Shown here: piece by piece, positions 8,718 to 17,697 of the stretch
Layout of the letters: each line of letters opens with the position of its first letter
How positions within the stretch are numbered: the stretch's first letter is position 1
Assembly (NCBI GenBank): GCA_945787015.1
Contig: CALZGM010000004.1
Coordinates: 1-64,000 of the forward strand
Origin: an uncultured Roseburia sp.
Lineage (GTDB): Bacteria; Bacillota; Clostridia; Lachnospirales; Lachnospiraceae
Length of the DNA stretch: 64,000 nt
Reading direction: 5' to 3'
The notes under the pieces: generated by a model
What the model was told of the DNA's origin: nothing
The model's database searches: none
The model's input: only the letters and a program-made list of their open reading frames with translations
Program-made: the position numbers and the translations under genes

Positions 8718-9353
8718 ATGGAGCGGAAAGAGATTTCGCAGGCAGTTATTCGAAGAATGCCGCGTTATTACCGGTATCTTGGTGAATTGATTGATGATGG
8801 AGTAGAGCGTATTTCATCGAATGATTTAAGTAAAAGAATGAATGTGACAGCATCTCAGATTCGCCAGGATTTAAATAATTTTGGCGGTTTTGGACAACAA
8901 GGGTATGGATATAACGTAAAATATTTGTATGAAGAAATCGGAAAAATACTGGGTTTAAATAAAAAACATAATATTATTGTAATCGGTGCAGGCAATCTGG
9001 GACAGGCTTTGGCAAACTATGTGAAGTTTGAAAAGCTTGGATTTATGATTACTGCTTTGTTTGATGTGAATCCGGCTTTAAAGGATGTGACAGTTCGTGG
9101 TATCAAAATTTATATGCTGGATGAATTGGAAACATATTGTAAGGAAAATCAGGTGGATATTGCAGCGCTTACAATGCCTAAATCGAAAGCAGATGCAATT
9201 GCAAACCGTTTAGTTGATTTAGGAATTCATGCCATTTGGAATTTTGCGCATGTAGATTTGGATTTAATTGATAAAGATGTGGTTGTTGAGAATGTTCACC
9301 TTTCAGATAGCTTGATGCAGTTGTCTTATAACATTGTTAAAAACCAGAAATAG
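8718..9353 (+). CDS. rex: Redox-sensing transcriptional repressor Rex
   Basis: 211-aa repressor that senses the NADH/NAD+ ratio and controls fermentation genes. The N-terminal winged helix (about 1-80) includes RRMPRYYRYLGEL and ASQIRQDLNNFGGFGQQGYGY. The C-terminal Rossmann domain opens with GAGNLGQALANY. The start ATG 8718 has GGAGG at 8706-8710; the longer frame from 8649 would begin inside the promoter. Its promoter carries a Rex-type site, so it should be autoregulated. Adjacency to a ydiF-type gene matches B. subtilis. A terminator follows directly. Confidence 0.95.
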   Translation: MERKEISQAVIRRMPRYYRYLGELIDDGVERISSNDLSKRMNVTASQIRQDLNNFGGFGQQGYGYNVKYLYEEIGKILGLNKKHNIIVIGAGNLGQALANYVKFEKLGFMITALFDVNPALKDVTVRGIKIYMLDELETYCKENQVDIAALTMPKSKADAIANRLVDLGIHAIWNFAHVDLDLIDKDVVVENVHLSDSLMQLSYNIVKNQK

Positions 9354-9398
9354 AAAAAGAAGGGCGAATTAATTCTGGCGAATTGGTTCGTCTTTTTA
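9354..9398 (+). terminator. rex terminator
   Basis: Imperfect 17-bp stem between 9354-9370 and 9381-9397 (two mismatches, two G-T pairs) around a 10-nt loop, ending in CTTTTTATT. It begins right after the rex stop codon. Confidence 0.65.
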
Positions 9399-9407
9399 TT
9401 CATGATA

Positions 9408-9436
9408 ATAGAAAGTTTGCAGAGCATACTTTCTAT
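9408..9436 (+). promoter_or_regulatory. Leader hairpin before nnr
   Basis: Perfect 9-bp stem ATAGAAAGT / ACTTTCTAT, with an inner TGC-AGA-GCA stem-loop in its 11-nt loop. It lies 20 nt upstream of the nnr start and just before its GGAG. There is no T-run, so it is not a terminator. It may be an operator dyad or a translation-modulating hairpin. Confidence 0.45.
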
Positions 9437-9455
9437 TATAATCGGAGAAATTGAT

Positions 9456-10970
9456 ATGAGATATTTAGTGAATAGTCGTGAAATGCGCCAATATGATAAG
9501 AATACAACTGATTTTTTTAAAGTACCGTCATTACTTTTAATGGAGCAGGCAGCACTTACAGCTTGCGAAGAAATTGAAAAGATCGCGGATAAGGGAGAGG
9601 AAATTTTAATTGTATGCGGAACCGGTAATAATGGCGGAGATGGTTTGGCAATCGGACGTATGCTGTTTTTAAAAGAATATAAAGTAGATATCGTATTAAT
9701 TGGCGATATCAAAAAAGCTACGGCACAGAGTATTACACAACAGGAAATTTTACAGGCATACGGGCAGACAATCCTATATGAAATACCAAATAAGAAATCT
9801 TACGGAATAGTAATTGATGCTATTTTTGGTGTAGGACTGACAAGAAAAATAGAAGGTAAGTATAAAACACTTATAGAAGAAATCAATATGCTAGATGCGT
9901 ATAAAATTGCAATTGATATTCCAACTGGAGTCTCAGCGGATAATGGAGCGGTTTTAGGAGCAGCTTTTAAAGCAGATGTAACCATTACGTTTGCATATGA
10001 TAAAGTTGGCATGCATTTGTGGCCGGGGAATGAAAAGACCGGAAAGATTGTTGTCAAAGAAATTGGTATCACTAAGAAGAGCTTTATGGAGCATAAACCC
10101 GGTGTACTGGCAATAGAAAGTCAGGATTTAGAGCGTCTTGCTATACGCTCTTCACATTCAAATAAAGGAACCTATGGACGGCTGCTTGTGATTGCAGGAA
10201 GTGTAAATATGGCAGGCGCAGCGGTGCTTTCCGGAAAAGGGGCTTATGTATCAGGCTGTGGACTGGTTCGTATATTGACCCCTGAGGAAAATCGCGTCAT
10301 CGTACAAACGGCTTTGCCGGAAGCAGTTCTTACCACTTATACATCAAAAAAGCCGGAAACAGATGTAATGAGAGAAGCTATGGAGTGGGCAGATGTCATA
10401 TTATGTGGACCGGGACTGGGAACAACAGATGCGTCAATGTCAATTGTAAAACAGGTGTTAAATAATGCTACAGTTCCGGTGATTCTGGATGCAGATGCGT
10501 TAAATCTGATTGCAAAAGATACGAGTATCCTGCAACGTCCCCATACTGAAATGGTGGTGACACCGCATTTGGGTGAAATGAGTCGCTTAACCGGTGATGG
10601 TGTTTCCTTTATTCAGACAAGGCTTTTGGAGGCTGCAAAAGATTTTGCAGATACTTATAATGTAGTTTGCGTTTTAAAGGATGAACGGACAGTCACAGCA
10701 ACACCATATGGCCCGGTATATTTGAACCTATCCGGAAATTCCGGTATGGCTACAGCAGGAAGCGGTGATGTATTGGCTGGAATCATTGGTTCTCTGATGG
10801 CGCAGGGATTTGAAGCAGATATAGCAGCTCCTTTAGCAGTGTATCTTCATGGATTGGCAGGGGATGAAATGGTGCAAGAAACAGGAAAAGCAGGATTGAT
10901 TGCATCCGATATTATTGAGGGAATCCGGAGGATAATGGGTTGCAAGGAACATAAAGATGTCATATTATAG
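9456..10970 (+). CDS. nnr: Bifunctional NAD(P)HX epimerase / ADP-dependent dehydratase
   Basis: 504-aa fusion that repairs hydrated NAD(P)H. The N-terminal YjeF_N epimerase (about 1-210) includes GTGNNGGDGLAIGR. The C-terminal carbohydrate-kinase-like dehydratase (about 220-500) includes NKGTYGRLLVIAGS, DADALN, VTPHLGEMSRL and NSGMATAGSGDVLAG. The start was set at ATG 9456 with GGAG at 9444-9447; an in-frame ATG at 9402 lies in the leader hairpin region. It is followed 36 bases later by alr, the Firmicutes order nnr-alr-ndoA. The usual lipoprotein and acpS genes of that locus are not present here. Confidence 0.93.
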   Translation: MRYLVNSREMRQYDKNTTDFFKVPSLLLMEQAALTACEEIEKIADKGEEILIVCGTGNNGGDGLAIGRMLFLKEYKVDIVLIGDIKKATAQSITQQEILQAYGQTILYEIPNKKSYGIVIDAIFGVGLTRKIEGKYKTLIEEINMLDAYKIAIDIPTGVSADNGAVLGAAFKADVTITFAYDKVGMHLWPGNEKTGKIVVKEIGITKKSFMEHKPGVLAIESQDLERLAIRSSHSNKGTYGRLLVIAGSVNMAGAAVLSGKGAYVSGCGLVRILTPEENRVIVQTALPEAVLTTYTSKKPETDVMREAMEWADVILCGPGLGTTDASMSIVKQVLNNATVPVILDADALNLIAKDTSILQRPHTEMVVTPHLGEMSRLTGDGVSFIQTRLLEAAKDFADTYNVVCVLKDERTVTATPYGPVYLNLSGNSGMATAGSGDVLAGIIGSLMAQGFEADIAAPLAVYLHGLAGDEMVQETGKAGLIASDIIEGIRRIMGCKEHKDVIL

Positions 10971-11006
10971 AAGAGATAAAATATATCTTGAAAGGCAAAA
11001 ACAGTG

Positions 11007-12176
11007 ATGGAAAAAAATAGCAGAGTATGCGCACACATAAATTTAGATGCAGTTTTATATAATGCGGAGTCGATTCATCAGAATGTAGCCCAAAAAACAA
11101 AAATAATGGCAGTGATTAAGACCGATGGATATGGTCATGGTGCAGTAGAAATTGCAAGAGAATTAGAAAATTTGGATTACATATACGGATATGGTGTTGC
11201 TACTGTAGAGGAAGGGATTATTCTACGAAAAAAAGGAATACAAAAACCGATTCTTATTTTAGGTTATGTATTTCGTGAACACTATTATGATGTCGTAAAA
11301 TACGATATAGCACCTGCAGTTTTTACCATTGATATGGCAAGAGACTTGTCAAAGGCTGCGATTGTAGCGGAGAAAAATTGCAGGATACATTTTGCTGTGG
11401 ATACAGGCATGGGCAGAATCGGATATCAGGTAAATGAAGAATCTGCTGATGAAATGGAACAGATTTCAAAACTTCCGAATATTATAGTAGAAGGTATTTT
11501 TACCCATTTCTCCAGAGCAGACGAGACTGACAGAACAAATACCAACCTTCAGATTTCGCGATTTCATACAATGATTGAAATGCTTGAAAAACGGGGAATT
11601 GAAATTCCGGTAAAGCATTGCTCTAATAGTGCCGGGATTGTAGAATTCCCGGAAGCAAATATGGATATTGTTAGAGCGGGAATTATTTTATATGGAATGT
11701 GGCCATCTGACGAAGTAAGTAAGGAAAAAGTTCCATTAAAGCCGGTTATGACATTGATTTCTCATGTTGCTTATGTTAAGACGTTAGAAGCCGGTCGGCC
11801 AATTAGTTATGGCGGAACCTATGTGACAAATAAGGATACGGTTGTTGCAACGATACCTGTGGGATATGGAGATGGCTATTGCAGAGGTTTGTCAAATAAA
11901 GGATATGTGCTGATTCATGGACAAAAGGCACCAATTGTAGGGAGAGTCTGCATGGATCAGTTTATGGTTGATGTGACAAATATTCCGGATGTTAAGGTTG
12001 GAGATAAAGTAACATTAATTGGTAAAAATGGTGATTTGGAAATTACGTTTGAAGAACTGGGCGAGTTATCCGGAAGATTTAATTACGAATTTGCCTGTGA
12101 TTTAGGAAAACGAATTCCAAGAGTATATTATAAAAATGATGTAGAGACCAGAAGTAAAGATTATTTTTCAGAGTAA
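11007..12176 (+). CDS. alr: Alanine racemase
   Basis: 389-aa PLP enzyme making D-alanine for peptidoglycan. The PLP lysine is K38 within AVIKTDGYGHGA, and the C-terminal domain carries the catalytic-tyrosine segment GYGDGYCRGLSNKG and VCMDQFMVDVT. The ATG at 11007 is preferred over the overlapping GTG at 11004; the ribosome site (AAAGG) is weak. The stop is 68 bases before the EndoA-type gene, with no room for an antitoxin gene between them. Confidence 0.95.
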   Translation: MEKNSRVCAHINLDAVLYNAESIHQNVAQKTKIMAVIKTDGYGHGAVEIARELENLDYIYGYGVATVEEGIILRKKGIQKPILILGYVFREHYYDVVKYDIAPAVFTIDMARDLSKAAIVAEKNCRIHFAVDTGMGRIGYQVNEESADEMEQISKLPNIIVEGIFTHFSRADETDRTNTNLQISRFHTMIEMLEKRGIEIPVKHCSNSAGIVEFPEANMDIVRAGIILYGMWPSDEVSKEKVPLKPVMTLISHVAYVKTLEAGRPISYGGTYVTNKDTVVATIPVGYGDGYCRGLSNKGYVLIHGQKAPIVGRVCMDQFMVDVTNIPDVKVGDKVTLIGKNGDLEITFEELGELSGRFNYEFACDLGKRIPRVYYKNDVETRSKDYFSE

Positions 12177-12244
12177 TATCTGTATACACACTTATAAAAT
12201 GGAAATACTGTAGATAAATAAATGATTTATGGAGACATTTAACT

Positions 12245-12592
12245 ATGGTAATTCGACGCGGGGATATTTTTTATGCAGATTTAAGACCGGTAATCGGTTC
12301 AGAACAGGGAGGAATCAGACCGGTACTCATAATTCAAAATGATGTTGGAAACAGGCACAGTCCGACAGTTATTTGTGCTGCTATTACATCGCAGATGCAT
12401 AAAGCAAAGCTTCCTACACATGTGGAACTTGACAGCAGAAAATATGATTTAATGAAGGATTCTGTTGTCCTTTTAGAGCAGTTGCGTACAATTGATAAAA
12501 AAAGATTAAAAGATAAAGTGTGTCACTTAGACCCACAGATTCTTGATAAAGTGGATAAAGCATTGGAAATAAGCCTGGAACTTCTTACATAA
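12245..12592 (+). CDS. ndoA: EndoA/MazF-type mRNA interferase
   Basis: 115-aa endoribonuclease closely resembling B. subtilis EndoA (NdoA), which cleaves mRNA at UACAU-type sites. It shows the family core [23 protein letters not shown] and keeps the catalytic Arg25 and Thr48 equivalents (GGIRPV, AAITSQ), so it should be active. In Bacilli the antitoxin gene ndoAI lies between alr and ndoA; here the 68-base gap holds no open frame and the next gene downstream is a CorC homologue. The cognate antitoxin must be elsewhere, or has been lost. The ribosome site is GGAG at 12231-12234. Confidence 0.93.
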   Translation: MVIRRGDIFYADLRPVIGSEQGGIRPVLIIQNDVGNRHSPTVICAAITSQMHKAKLPTHVELDSRKYDLMKDSVVLLEQLRTIDKKRLKDKVCHLDPQILDKVDKALEISLELLT

Positions 12593-12603
12593 TAAGGCAA
12601 AAC

Positions 12604-12632
12604 TTGACGAATGTGCTTTTGAATGTTATTAT
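12604..12632 (+). promoter_or_regulatory. Promoter of the CorC-like gene
   Basis: TTGACG (12604-12609), a 17-nt spacer and TATTAT (12627-12632), preceded by an extended -10 TGT. It lies in the 94-base gap after ndoA and starts a new unit likely covering the CorC-like gene, yebC and glgA. Confidence 0.7.
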
Positions 12633-12686
12633 TTCAAATGTTTTTATATCACAAAATATACAAGTGAAAAAGGAGAGTTATACAAT

Positions 12687-13628
12687 ATGGACGACGGCGG
12701 TAGTCCCAATAAAGGAATGAAGCATTTTAAACGGATGGTATCCAGACCGGTTGCTAAGCTATTTGGGAAACAGCTTTTTAAAGATTTGGAAGATGTAACG
12801 GAAGAAGAGATCATTTCCATGGTCAATGAAGGACATGAACAGGGTGTACTTTTAGCCAGCGAAGCCGAGATGATTCAGAATATCTTTGAATTTGGCGATA
12901 AAGAGGCAAAAGACATTATGGTTCATAGAAAAAATATCATTGCTATTAATGGAAATGATACTTTTTTAGAAGTTTTAAATTTTGTCAAAGAAAATAATTA
13001 TTCCAGATATCCGGTATATGAAAATGATATTGATAATATTATCGGTATTTTACATATTAAGGAAATGCTAAAGTTTTGTCAGGAAGAACAACTGTATCAT
13101 CGTGCAATAAAAGATGTCAACGGTTTAATACGTAATGCCAGATTTATACCGGAGACGAGGAATATCAACACCCTTTTTAATGCCATGCAGTCTGAAAAAA
13201 ATCATATGGTCATTGTTGTGGATGAATATGGTCAGACAGCAGGTATTGTAGCAATGGAGGATATTGTTGAGGAAATCGTAGGGAATATCGAAGATGAGCA
13301 TGATGAAGAAGAACAGATGATTGAACGATTAGAAAACGACAGCTTTATTATGGATGGAATGACTCCGGTGGAGGATGTATTTAAAGCATTAGAGGTAGAG
13401 TCAGAAAAGGAAGATGAATTTGAAACCTTAAATGGTCTGTTAATTTCTTTCATTAATCACATTCCGAGTGAGGACGAGCATATTTCTACAGAAGCCTTCG
13501 GCTATCAGTTTGAGGTGTTAGAAGTAGAAAATAAAATGATAAAAAAGGTAAAAGTAAAAAAAATACGGGAAAATTCTGCGAACGAAGCAGAGGATTCTTG
13601 TCAGAGTAAGGAAATAATGGTAGAATAA
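12687..13628 (+). CDS. CorC/HlyC-type CBS-domain protein
   Basis: 313-aa cytoplasmic protein with a tandem CBS pair (about 70-200: IMVHRKNIIAI, NYSRYPVYENDIDNIIGIL, HMVIVVDEYGQTAGIVAMED) followed by a CorC_HlyC transporter-associated domain (about 215-300, DGMTPVEDVFKALEV). It has no DUF21/CNNM membrane domain, so it resembles the soluble CorC form rather than the membrane 'hemolysin' form. CorC proteins are linked to magnesium or cobalt efflux; the CBS pair probably binds adenine nucleotides. The ATG has AAAGGAGAG ahead of it. The C-terminal tail (after 300) is charged and poorly conserved in type. Confidence 0.85.
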   Translation: MDDGGSPNKGMKHFKRMVSRPVAKLFGKQLFKDLEDVTEEEIISMVNEGHEQGVLLASEAEMIQNIFEFGDKEAKDIMVHRKNIIAINGNDTFLEVLNFVKENNYSRYPVYENDIDNIIGILHIKEMLKFCQEEQLYHRAIKDVNGLIRNARFIPETRNINTLFNAMQSEKNHMVIVVDEYGQTAGIVAMEDIVEEIVGNIEDEHDEEEQMIERLENDSFIMDGMTPVEDVFKALEVESEKEDEFETLNGLLISFINHIPSEDEHISTEAFGYQFEVLEVENKMIKKVKVKKIRENSANEAEDSCQSKEIMVE

Positions 13629-13656
13629 GACTATCAGATATGAGGAGAATATATTT

Positions 13657-14385
13657 ATGTCAGGACATTCAAAGTTTGCTAACATTAAGCACAAAAAAGA
13701 AAAAAATGATGCCGCAAAAGGCAAGATATTCACAATTATCGGTCGTGAAATTGCGGTAGCAGTAAAAGAAGGCGGTTCCGACCCGGCAAATAACTACAAA
13801 TTAGCACAGGTGATTGCAAAGGCAAAAGCCAACAATATGCCAAACGATACAATTGATCGTGGTATAAAAAAAGCAGCTGGTGAAGGAAATAATGTAAATT
13901 ATGAATACTGTACCTATGAAGGATATGGCCCAAGCGGTACAGCAATTATTGTAAAATGTTTAACAGATAACAAGAACCGTACAGCTGCAAATGTTCGTAA
14001 TGCTTTTACAAAAGGACACGGAAGCATTGGTACACAGGGCTGTGTATCTTATATGTTTGACGAAAAAGGTCAGATTATTATTGACAAAGAAGAATGTGAT
14101 CTGGAAGCAGATGATCTTATGATGATTGCTTTAGATGCAGGTGCAGAAGATTTTGCGGAAGAAGATGACAGCTTCGAAGTGTTAACTGCACCGGATGATT
14201 TTGAAACCGTTCGTGCTGCACTGGAAGAACAGAAGGTTCCAATGGCACAGGCAGAGGTCACGATGATTCCACAGAATTATGTTGAACTGACTGCAGAAGA
14301 AGATTTAACAAATATCAATCGTATCTTAGACTTATTGGATGCAGATGATGATGTACAGGAAGTTTACCATAACTGGGATGAATAA
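13657..14385 (+). CDS. yebC: YebC/PmpR family regulator
   Basis: 242-aa protein of the widespread YebC family. The N-terminus MSGHSKFANIKHKKEKNDAAKGKIFT and the central GYGPSGTAIIVKCLTDNKNRT are signatures. Family members have been described as DNA-binding regulators, and more recently as factors relieving ribosome stalling at proline stretches. GAGGAG precedes the ATG. It sits 28 bases after the CorC-like gene and 28 bases before glgA, so it is probably cotranscribed with both. Confidence 0.95.
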   Translation: MSGHSKFANIKHKKEKNDAAKGKIFTIIGREIAVAVKEGGSDPANNYKLAQVIAKAKANNMPNDTIDRGIKKAAGEGNNVNYEYCTYEGYGPSGTAIIVKCLTDNKNRTAANVRNAFTKGHGSIGTQGCVSYMFDEKGQIIIDKEECDLEADDLMMIALDAGAEDFAEEDDSFEVLTAPDDFETVRAALEEQKVPMAQAEVTMIPQNYVELTAEEDLTNINRILDLLDADDDVQEVYHNWDE

Positions 14386-14413
14386 AATAAAATAAGAAGG
14401 GTTGGGTTTTACA

Positions 14414-15865
14414 ATGAAAAAGATTCTTTTTGCAGCATCTGAATGTGTACCTTTTATAAAAACCGGAGGACTTGCAGATGTATGTGGGGCATTACCAAAG
14501 GAATTCAATAAAGAAGAATGGGATGTACGAGTAGTAATTCCAAACTATAGATGTATTCCGGAACGTTTTAGAAGCCAGTTTCAATATGTATCGCATTTTT
14601 ACATGGGTACAGGTGTTTACAATGTAAATAAATATGTTGGTATATTGAAATATGTATATAATGGTATTACTTATTATTTTATTGATAATATGGAATACTT
14701 TGCCGGAGATAAGCCATATGGCGATATTAAGTCTGATATTGAAAAGTTTATCTTTTTCGATAAAGCTGTCTTATCCATGTTAAAGCATATTGATTTCAGA
14801 CCGGAATTGATTCATTGTCACGACTGGCAGACCGGTTTTATTCCTGTTTACCTAAAAAATGAATTCCAGGCAGATTCGTTCTATTGGAATATAAAGACAA
14901 TTATGACAATTCATAATTTAAAATTCCAAGGTGTATGGGATATTAAGACAATCAGAGGTCTTACCGGATTTTCTATGAACTTATTCACACCGGATAAGTT
15001 AGAGTTCAAGAAAGACGCAAATATGCTTAAGGGCGGTCTTGTTTATGCTGATTATATTACGACTGTAAGTAATACATATGCCAACGAAATACAGACCGAA
15101 TATTATGGAGAAGGTTTGGATGGGCTTTTAGCTGCAAGACATTTTGATATGCAGGGAATTGTAAACGGTATTGATTATGATGCATACAATCCGGCTACTG
15201 ACAGTAAAATATACTGCAATTATTCCGCAGAAGACTGGCGCAAGAAGAAAGTAAATAATAAGACAAAATTACAGGAAGAACTTGGACTTGCAGTAGATAA
15301 GAAAAAATACATGATAGGTTTGATTTCACGTCTGACAGATCAGAAAGGGCTGGATCTTATCAATTATGTAATTGATCGTATTGTAGATGATTATACACAA
15401 CTTGTTGTGATTGGTACGGGTGACCCGCAATATGAAAATATGTTCCGTCACTATGCATGGAAATATGGAGACCGTGTTTCTGCAAACATCTGCTATTCGG
15501 ATGATTTGGCACATAAACTATATGCAGCTGCAGATGCATTCCTGATGCCGTCACGATTTGAACCATGTGGTTTGACACAGCTCATTTCTTTCCGCTATGG
15601 AACTGTACCAATTGTCCGTGAAACAGGAGGATTAAAAGATACCGTTCGTCCGTATAATGAATATGAAAATTCCGGTGACGGATTCTCGTTCACGAATTAT
15701 AATGGAGAGGAAATGCTTCATGTAATTAACTATTCAAAGCATATCTTCTATGATTGCAAAAAGCAATGGAACCAGATAGTAGACCGTGGAATGGCAAATG
15801 ATTATTCATGGAGCACCTCAAAAGGACGTTATGAGGGGCTATATAACTATTTACTTGGTTACTAA
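14414..15865 (+). CDS. glgA: Glycogen (starch) synthase, GT5
   Basis: 483-aa ADP-glucose-dependent glucosyltransferase. The N-terminal KTGGLADVCGALPK (ADP-glucose binding loop) and the C-terminal GT-B half with PSRFEPCGLTQLISFRYG are diagnostic. The start was set at ATG 14414; an upstream TTG at 14402 touches the AAGAAGGG ribosome site. It is the only glycogen gene in the window, so glgB, glgC, glgD and glgP must be elsewhere. A strong terminator follows after 39 bases. Confidence 0.94.
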   Translation: MKKILFAASECVPFIKTGGLADVCGALPKEFNKEEWDVRVVIPNYRCIPERFRSQFQYVSHFYMGTGVYNVNKYVGILKYVYNGITYYFIDNMEYFAGDKPYGDIKSDIEKFIFFDKAVLSMLKHIDFRPELIHCHDWQTGFIPVYLKNEFQADSFYWNIKTIMTIHNLKFQGVWDIKTIRGLTGFSMNLFTPDKLEFKKDANMLKGGLVYADYITTVSNTYANEIQTEYYGEGLDGLLAARHFDMQGIVNGIDYDAYNPATDSKIYCNYSAEDWRKKKVNNKTKLQEELGLAVDKKKYMIGLISRLTDQKGLDLINYVIDRIVDDYTQLVVIGTGDPQYENMFRHYAWKYGDRVSANICYSDDLAHKLYAAADAFLMPSRFEPCGLTQLISFRYGTVPIVRETGGLKDTVRPYNEYENSGDGFSFTNYNGEEMLHVINYSKHIFYDCKKQWNQIVDRGMANDYSWSTSKGRYEGLYNYLLGY

Positions 15866-15904
15866 AGTATAAAAAACGAAATCTTACAAATAATAAATGG
15901 TACG

Positions 15905-15946
15905 AAGGATACAATTACAAAAATGTAGTTGTATCCTTTCATTTTT
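15905..15946 (+). terminator. glgA terminator
   Basis: Fourteen-bp stem AAGGATACAATTAC / GTAGTTGTATCCTT (one G-T pair) with a 6-nt loop, followed by TCATTTTTG. It ends about 20 bases before the ClpP-like start, leaving little room for a separate promoter, so that gene may depend on read-through. Confidence 0.85.
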
Positions 15947-15966
15947 GTAAGAAAGGAAATAAAAGG

Positions 15967-16647
15967 ATGGATAAAAAAGATGAAAATGTGTCAGGCGGTA
16001 AAAGAGAAGAAATAAAAGAATATGGTGAAGTAAAACTTGGAGATGAAAAACACCGGATTTCATTGATGACAATTATTGGAGAAATAGAAGGACATGAGTG
16101 TCTTCCATCTTCTACAAAAACGACTAAATATGAACATGTGCTTCCAAAATTAGCTGAATTTGAAGAAAATGATGATGCAGATGGTTTGCTTTTACTGTTA
16201 AATACGGTTGGTGGCGATGTTGAGAGTGGACTGGCTATTGCGGAAATGATTGCATCTATTAAAAAACCAACTGTTTCACTGGTACTTGGTGGAAGTCATT
16301 CTATAGGAGTACCTCTTGCTGTTTCAACCGATTATTCATTTATTGTACCTTCCGGAACAATGGTGATTCATCCGGTAAGAATGAATGGAATGGTAATTGG
16401 GGCCCAGCAGACCTATGATTATTTTAAACAGATGCAGGATAGAATTCTTCATTTTATTGCTACACATTCAAATGCTGATGAGAAAAGGCTGGAAGAAATG
16501 ATGATGTACACCGGAATTCTCACAAAGGATCTGGGTACGATTTTGGTTGGGGAAGAAGCAGTAAAAGAAGGTTTGATTCAAGAAGTAGGGGGGATTCATC
16601 AGGCATTTATGAAGCTGCATGAGATGATAGATGCATCCGCTAACTAA
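15967..16647 (+). CDS. ClpP-like serine protease, TepA/YmfB type
   Basis: 226-aa member of the ClpP/crotonase fold. It resembles B. subtilis TepA (YmfB), which also lies beside spoIIIE/ftsK. The catalytic triad candidates are the Ser in GGSHSIGVPLA, the His in MVIHPVRM, and the Asp in LTKDLGT. It has a charged, likely disordered N-terminus (about 1-30), unlike housekeeping ClpP. It has no signal peptide and should be cytoplasmic. The start ATG follows AAAGG with nine bases spacing. The substrate is unknown; earlier proposals of a translocation-enhancing role are weakly supported. Confidence 0.85.
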   Translation: MDKKDENVSGGKREEIKEYGEVKLGDEKHRISLMTIIGEIEGHECLPSSTKTTKYEHVLPKLAEFEENDDADGLLLLLNTVGGDVESGLAIAEMIASIKKPTVSLVLGGSHSIGVPLAVSTDYSFIVPSGTMVIHPVRMNGMVIGAQQTYDYFKQMQDRILHFIATHSNADEKRLEEMMMYTGILTKDLGTILVGEEAVKEGLIQEVGGIHQAFMKLHEMIDASAN

Positions 16648-16672
16648 ATCTTGTATTTGTAAAAAGCTTTTA

Positions 16673-16701
16673 ATGACAAAAATATCAAAATATGGTATAG
16701 T
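16673..16701 (+). promoter_or_regulatory. Promoter of uppP operon
   Basis: ATGACA (16673-16678), a 17-nt spacer and TATAGT (16696-16701) with extended -10 TGG. It lies 51 bases before the uppP ATG and probably drives uppP-ftsK-fhs-folD and possibly further genes, since I see no clear terminator before 30341. Confidence 0.7.
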
Positions 16702-16751
16702 TATAAAGTATATTGGATAAGAATGCAGTACGACAGATAAAGGAGGCAGCT

Positions 16752-17675
16752 ATGTCACTCTTAGAAGCAATTTTTATGGGGATTATACAGGGCCTGACAG
16801 AGTTTTTACCGGTCAGCAGTTCAGGACATTTAGCATTGTTCAAGACATTATTTGGTATTAAGACAGACACGGGGATACTATTCGATGTCCTCTTACATTT
16901 TGCTACATTGCTTGCAATATGTGCGGTTTTTTATAAGGATATAGCAAAGTTATTTGTGGAAGGAATTACGATTATTAGAAATAGTATGATTAATCTTGTG
17001 ATTTTTTTTCAAAATTGTTTGAAACGAGCAAAAAATATTGGAAGGAAAGAAAAAATAGACGATGATAAACTGGATCTGGGTGAATATCACAGGGTAATCA
17101 ACAGCAGTTATCGTAAGTTTGTAATGTTGATACTTGTTTCTACTATACCGACAGGAGTAATTGGATATATCGGAAAAGATATGGTAGAAATAGCATCAGA
17201 AATTTTGATAGTACCTGGAATATGTTTAATCATTACAGCGGTTTTATTATTTGTGGCTGATTATGCAAAAGGTGGGGACAAGCTGCCAAAGGATATTACT
17301 TATTCAAACGCCTTTATTATTGGTATCGTGCAGGGTGTTGCAACCATGCCGGGAATTTCAAGAAGTGGTTCCACCATTACGGCTTGTTTGCTTAGCGGAT
17401 TTAACCGCAGTTTCGCAGTGAAATATTCGTTTATTATGTCTATTCCAGCTATTTTAGGAGCGATGTTACTGGAATTAAAAGATATAGGTGCAGTTGCAAT
17501 GGGAGCTGGAGAAATTGTAAACTATTTAGTTGGCATGGTGATTGCCGCAGTGATTGGATATATCTGTATAAAAACGATGCTTGTGGTTGTACGGCAGAAA
17601 AAGTTTAAGGGATTTGCAATATACTGCCTGTTAATTGGTATTATATCCATTGGCGGTTATTTTTACATAGTATAG
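16752..17675 (+). CDS. uppP: Undecaprenyl-diphosphatase (BacA/UppP)
   Basis: 307-aa polytopic membrane enzyme recycling undecaprenyl pyrophosphate for cell wall synthesis; it also confers basal bacitracin tolerance. Signature motifs are [16 protein letters not shown] near the N-terminus and [11 protein letters not shown] in the second half. A charged cytoplasmic loop (roughly residues 85-125, [16 protein letters not shown]) is longer than in E. coli. The start was moved to ATG 16752, with AAAGGAGG at 16739-16746. It ends 22 bases before the ftsK TTG start. Confidence 0.95.
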   Translation: MSLLEAIFMGIIQGLTEFLPVSSSGHLALFKTLFGIKTDTGILFDVLLHFATLLAICAVFYKDIAKLFVEGITIIRNSMINLVIFFQNCLKRAKNIGRKEKIDDDKLDLGEYHRVINSSYRKFVMLILVSTIPTGVIGYIGKDMVEIASEILIVPGICLIITAVLLFVADYAKGGDKLPKDITYSNAFIIGIVQGVATMPGISRSGSTITACLLSGFNRSFAVKYSFIMSIPAILGAMLLELKDIGAVAMGAGEIVNYLVGMVIAAVIGYICIKTMLVVVRQKKFKGFAIYCLLIGIISIGGYFYIV

Positions 17676-17697
17676 AGTGGTAATTGGAGGAAAAAAT

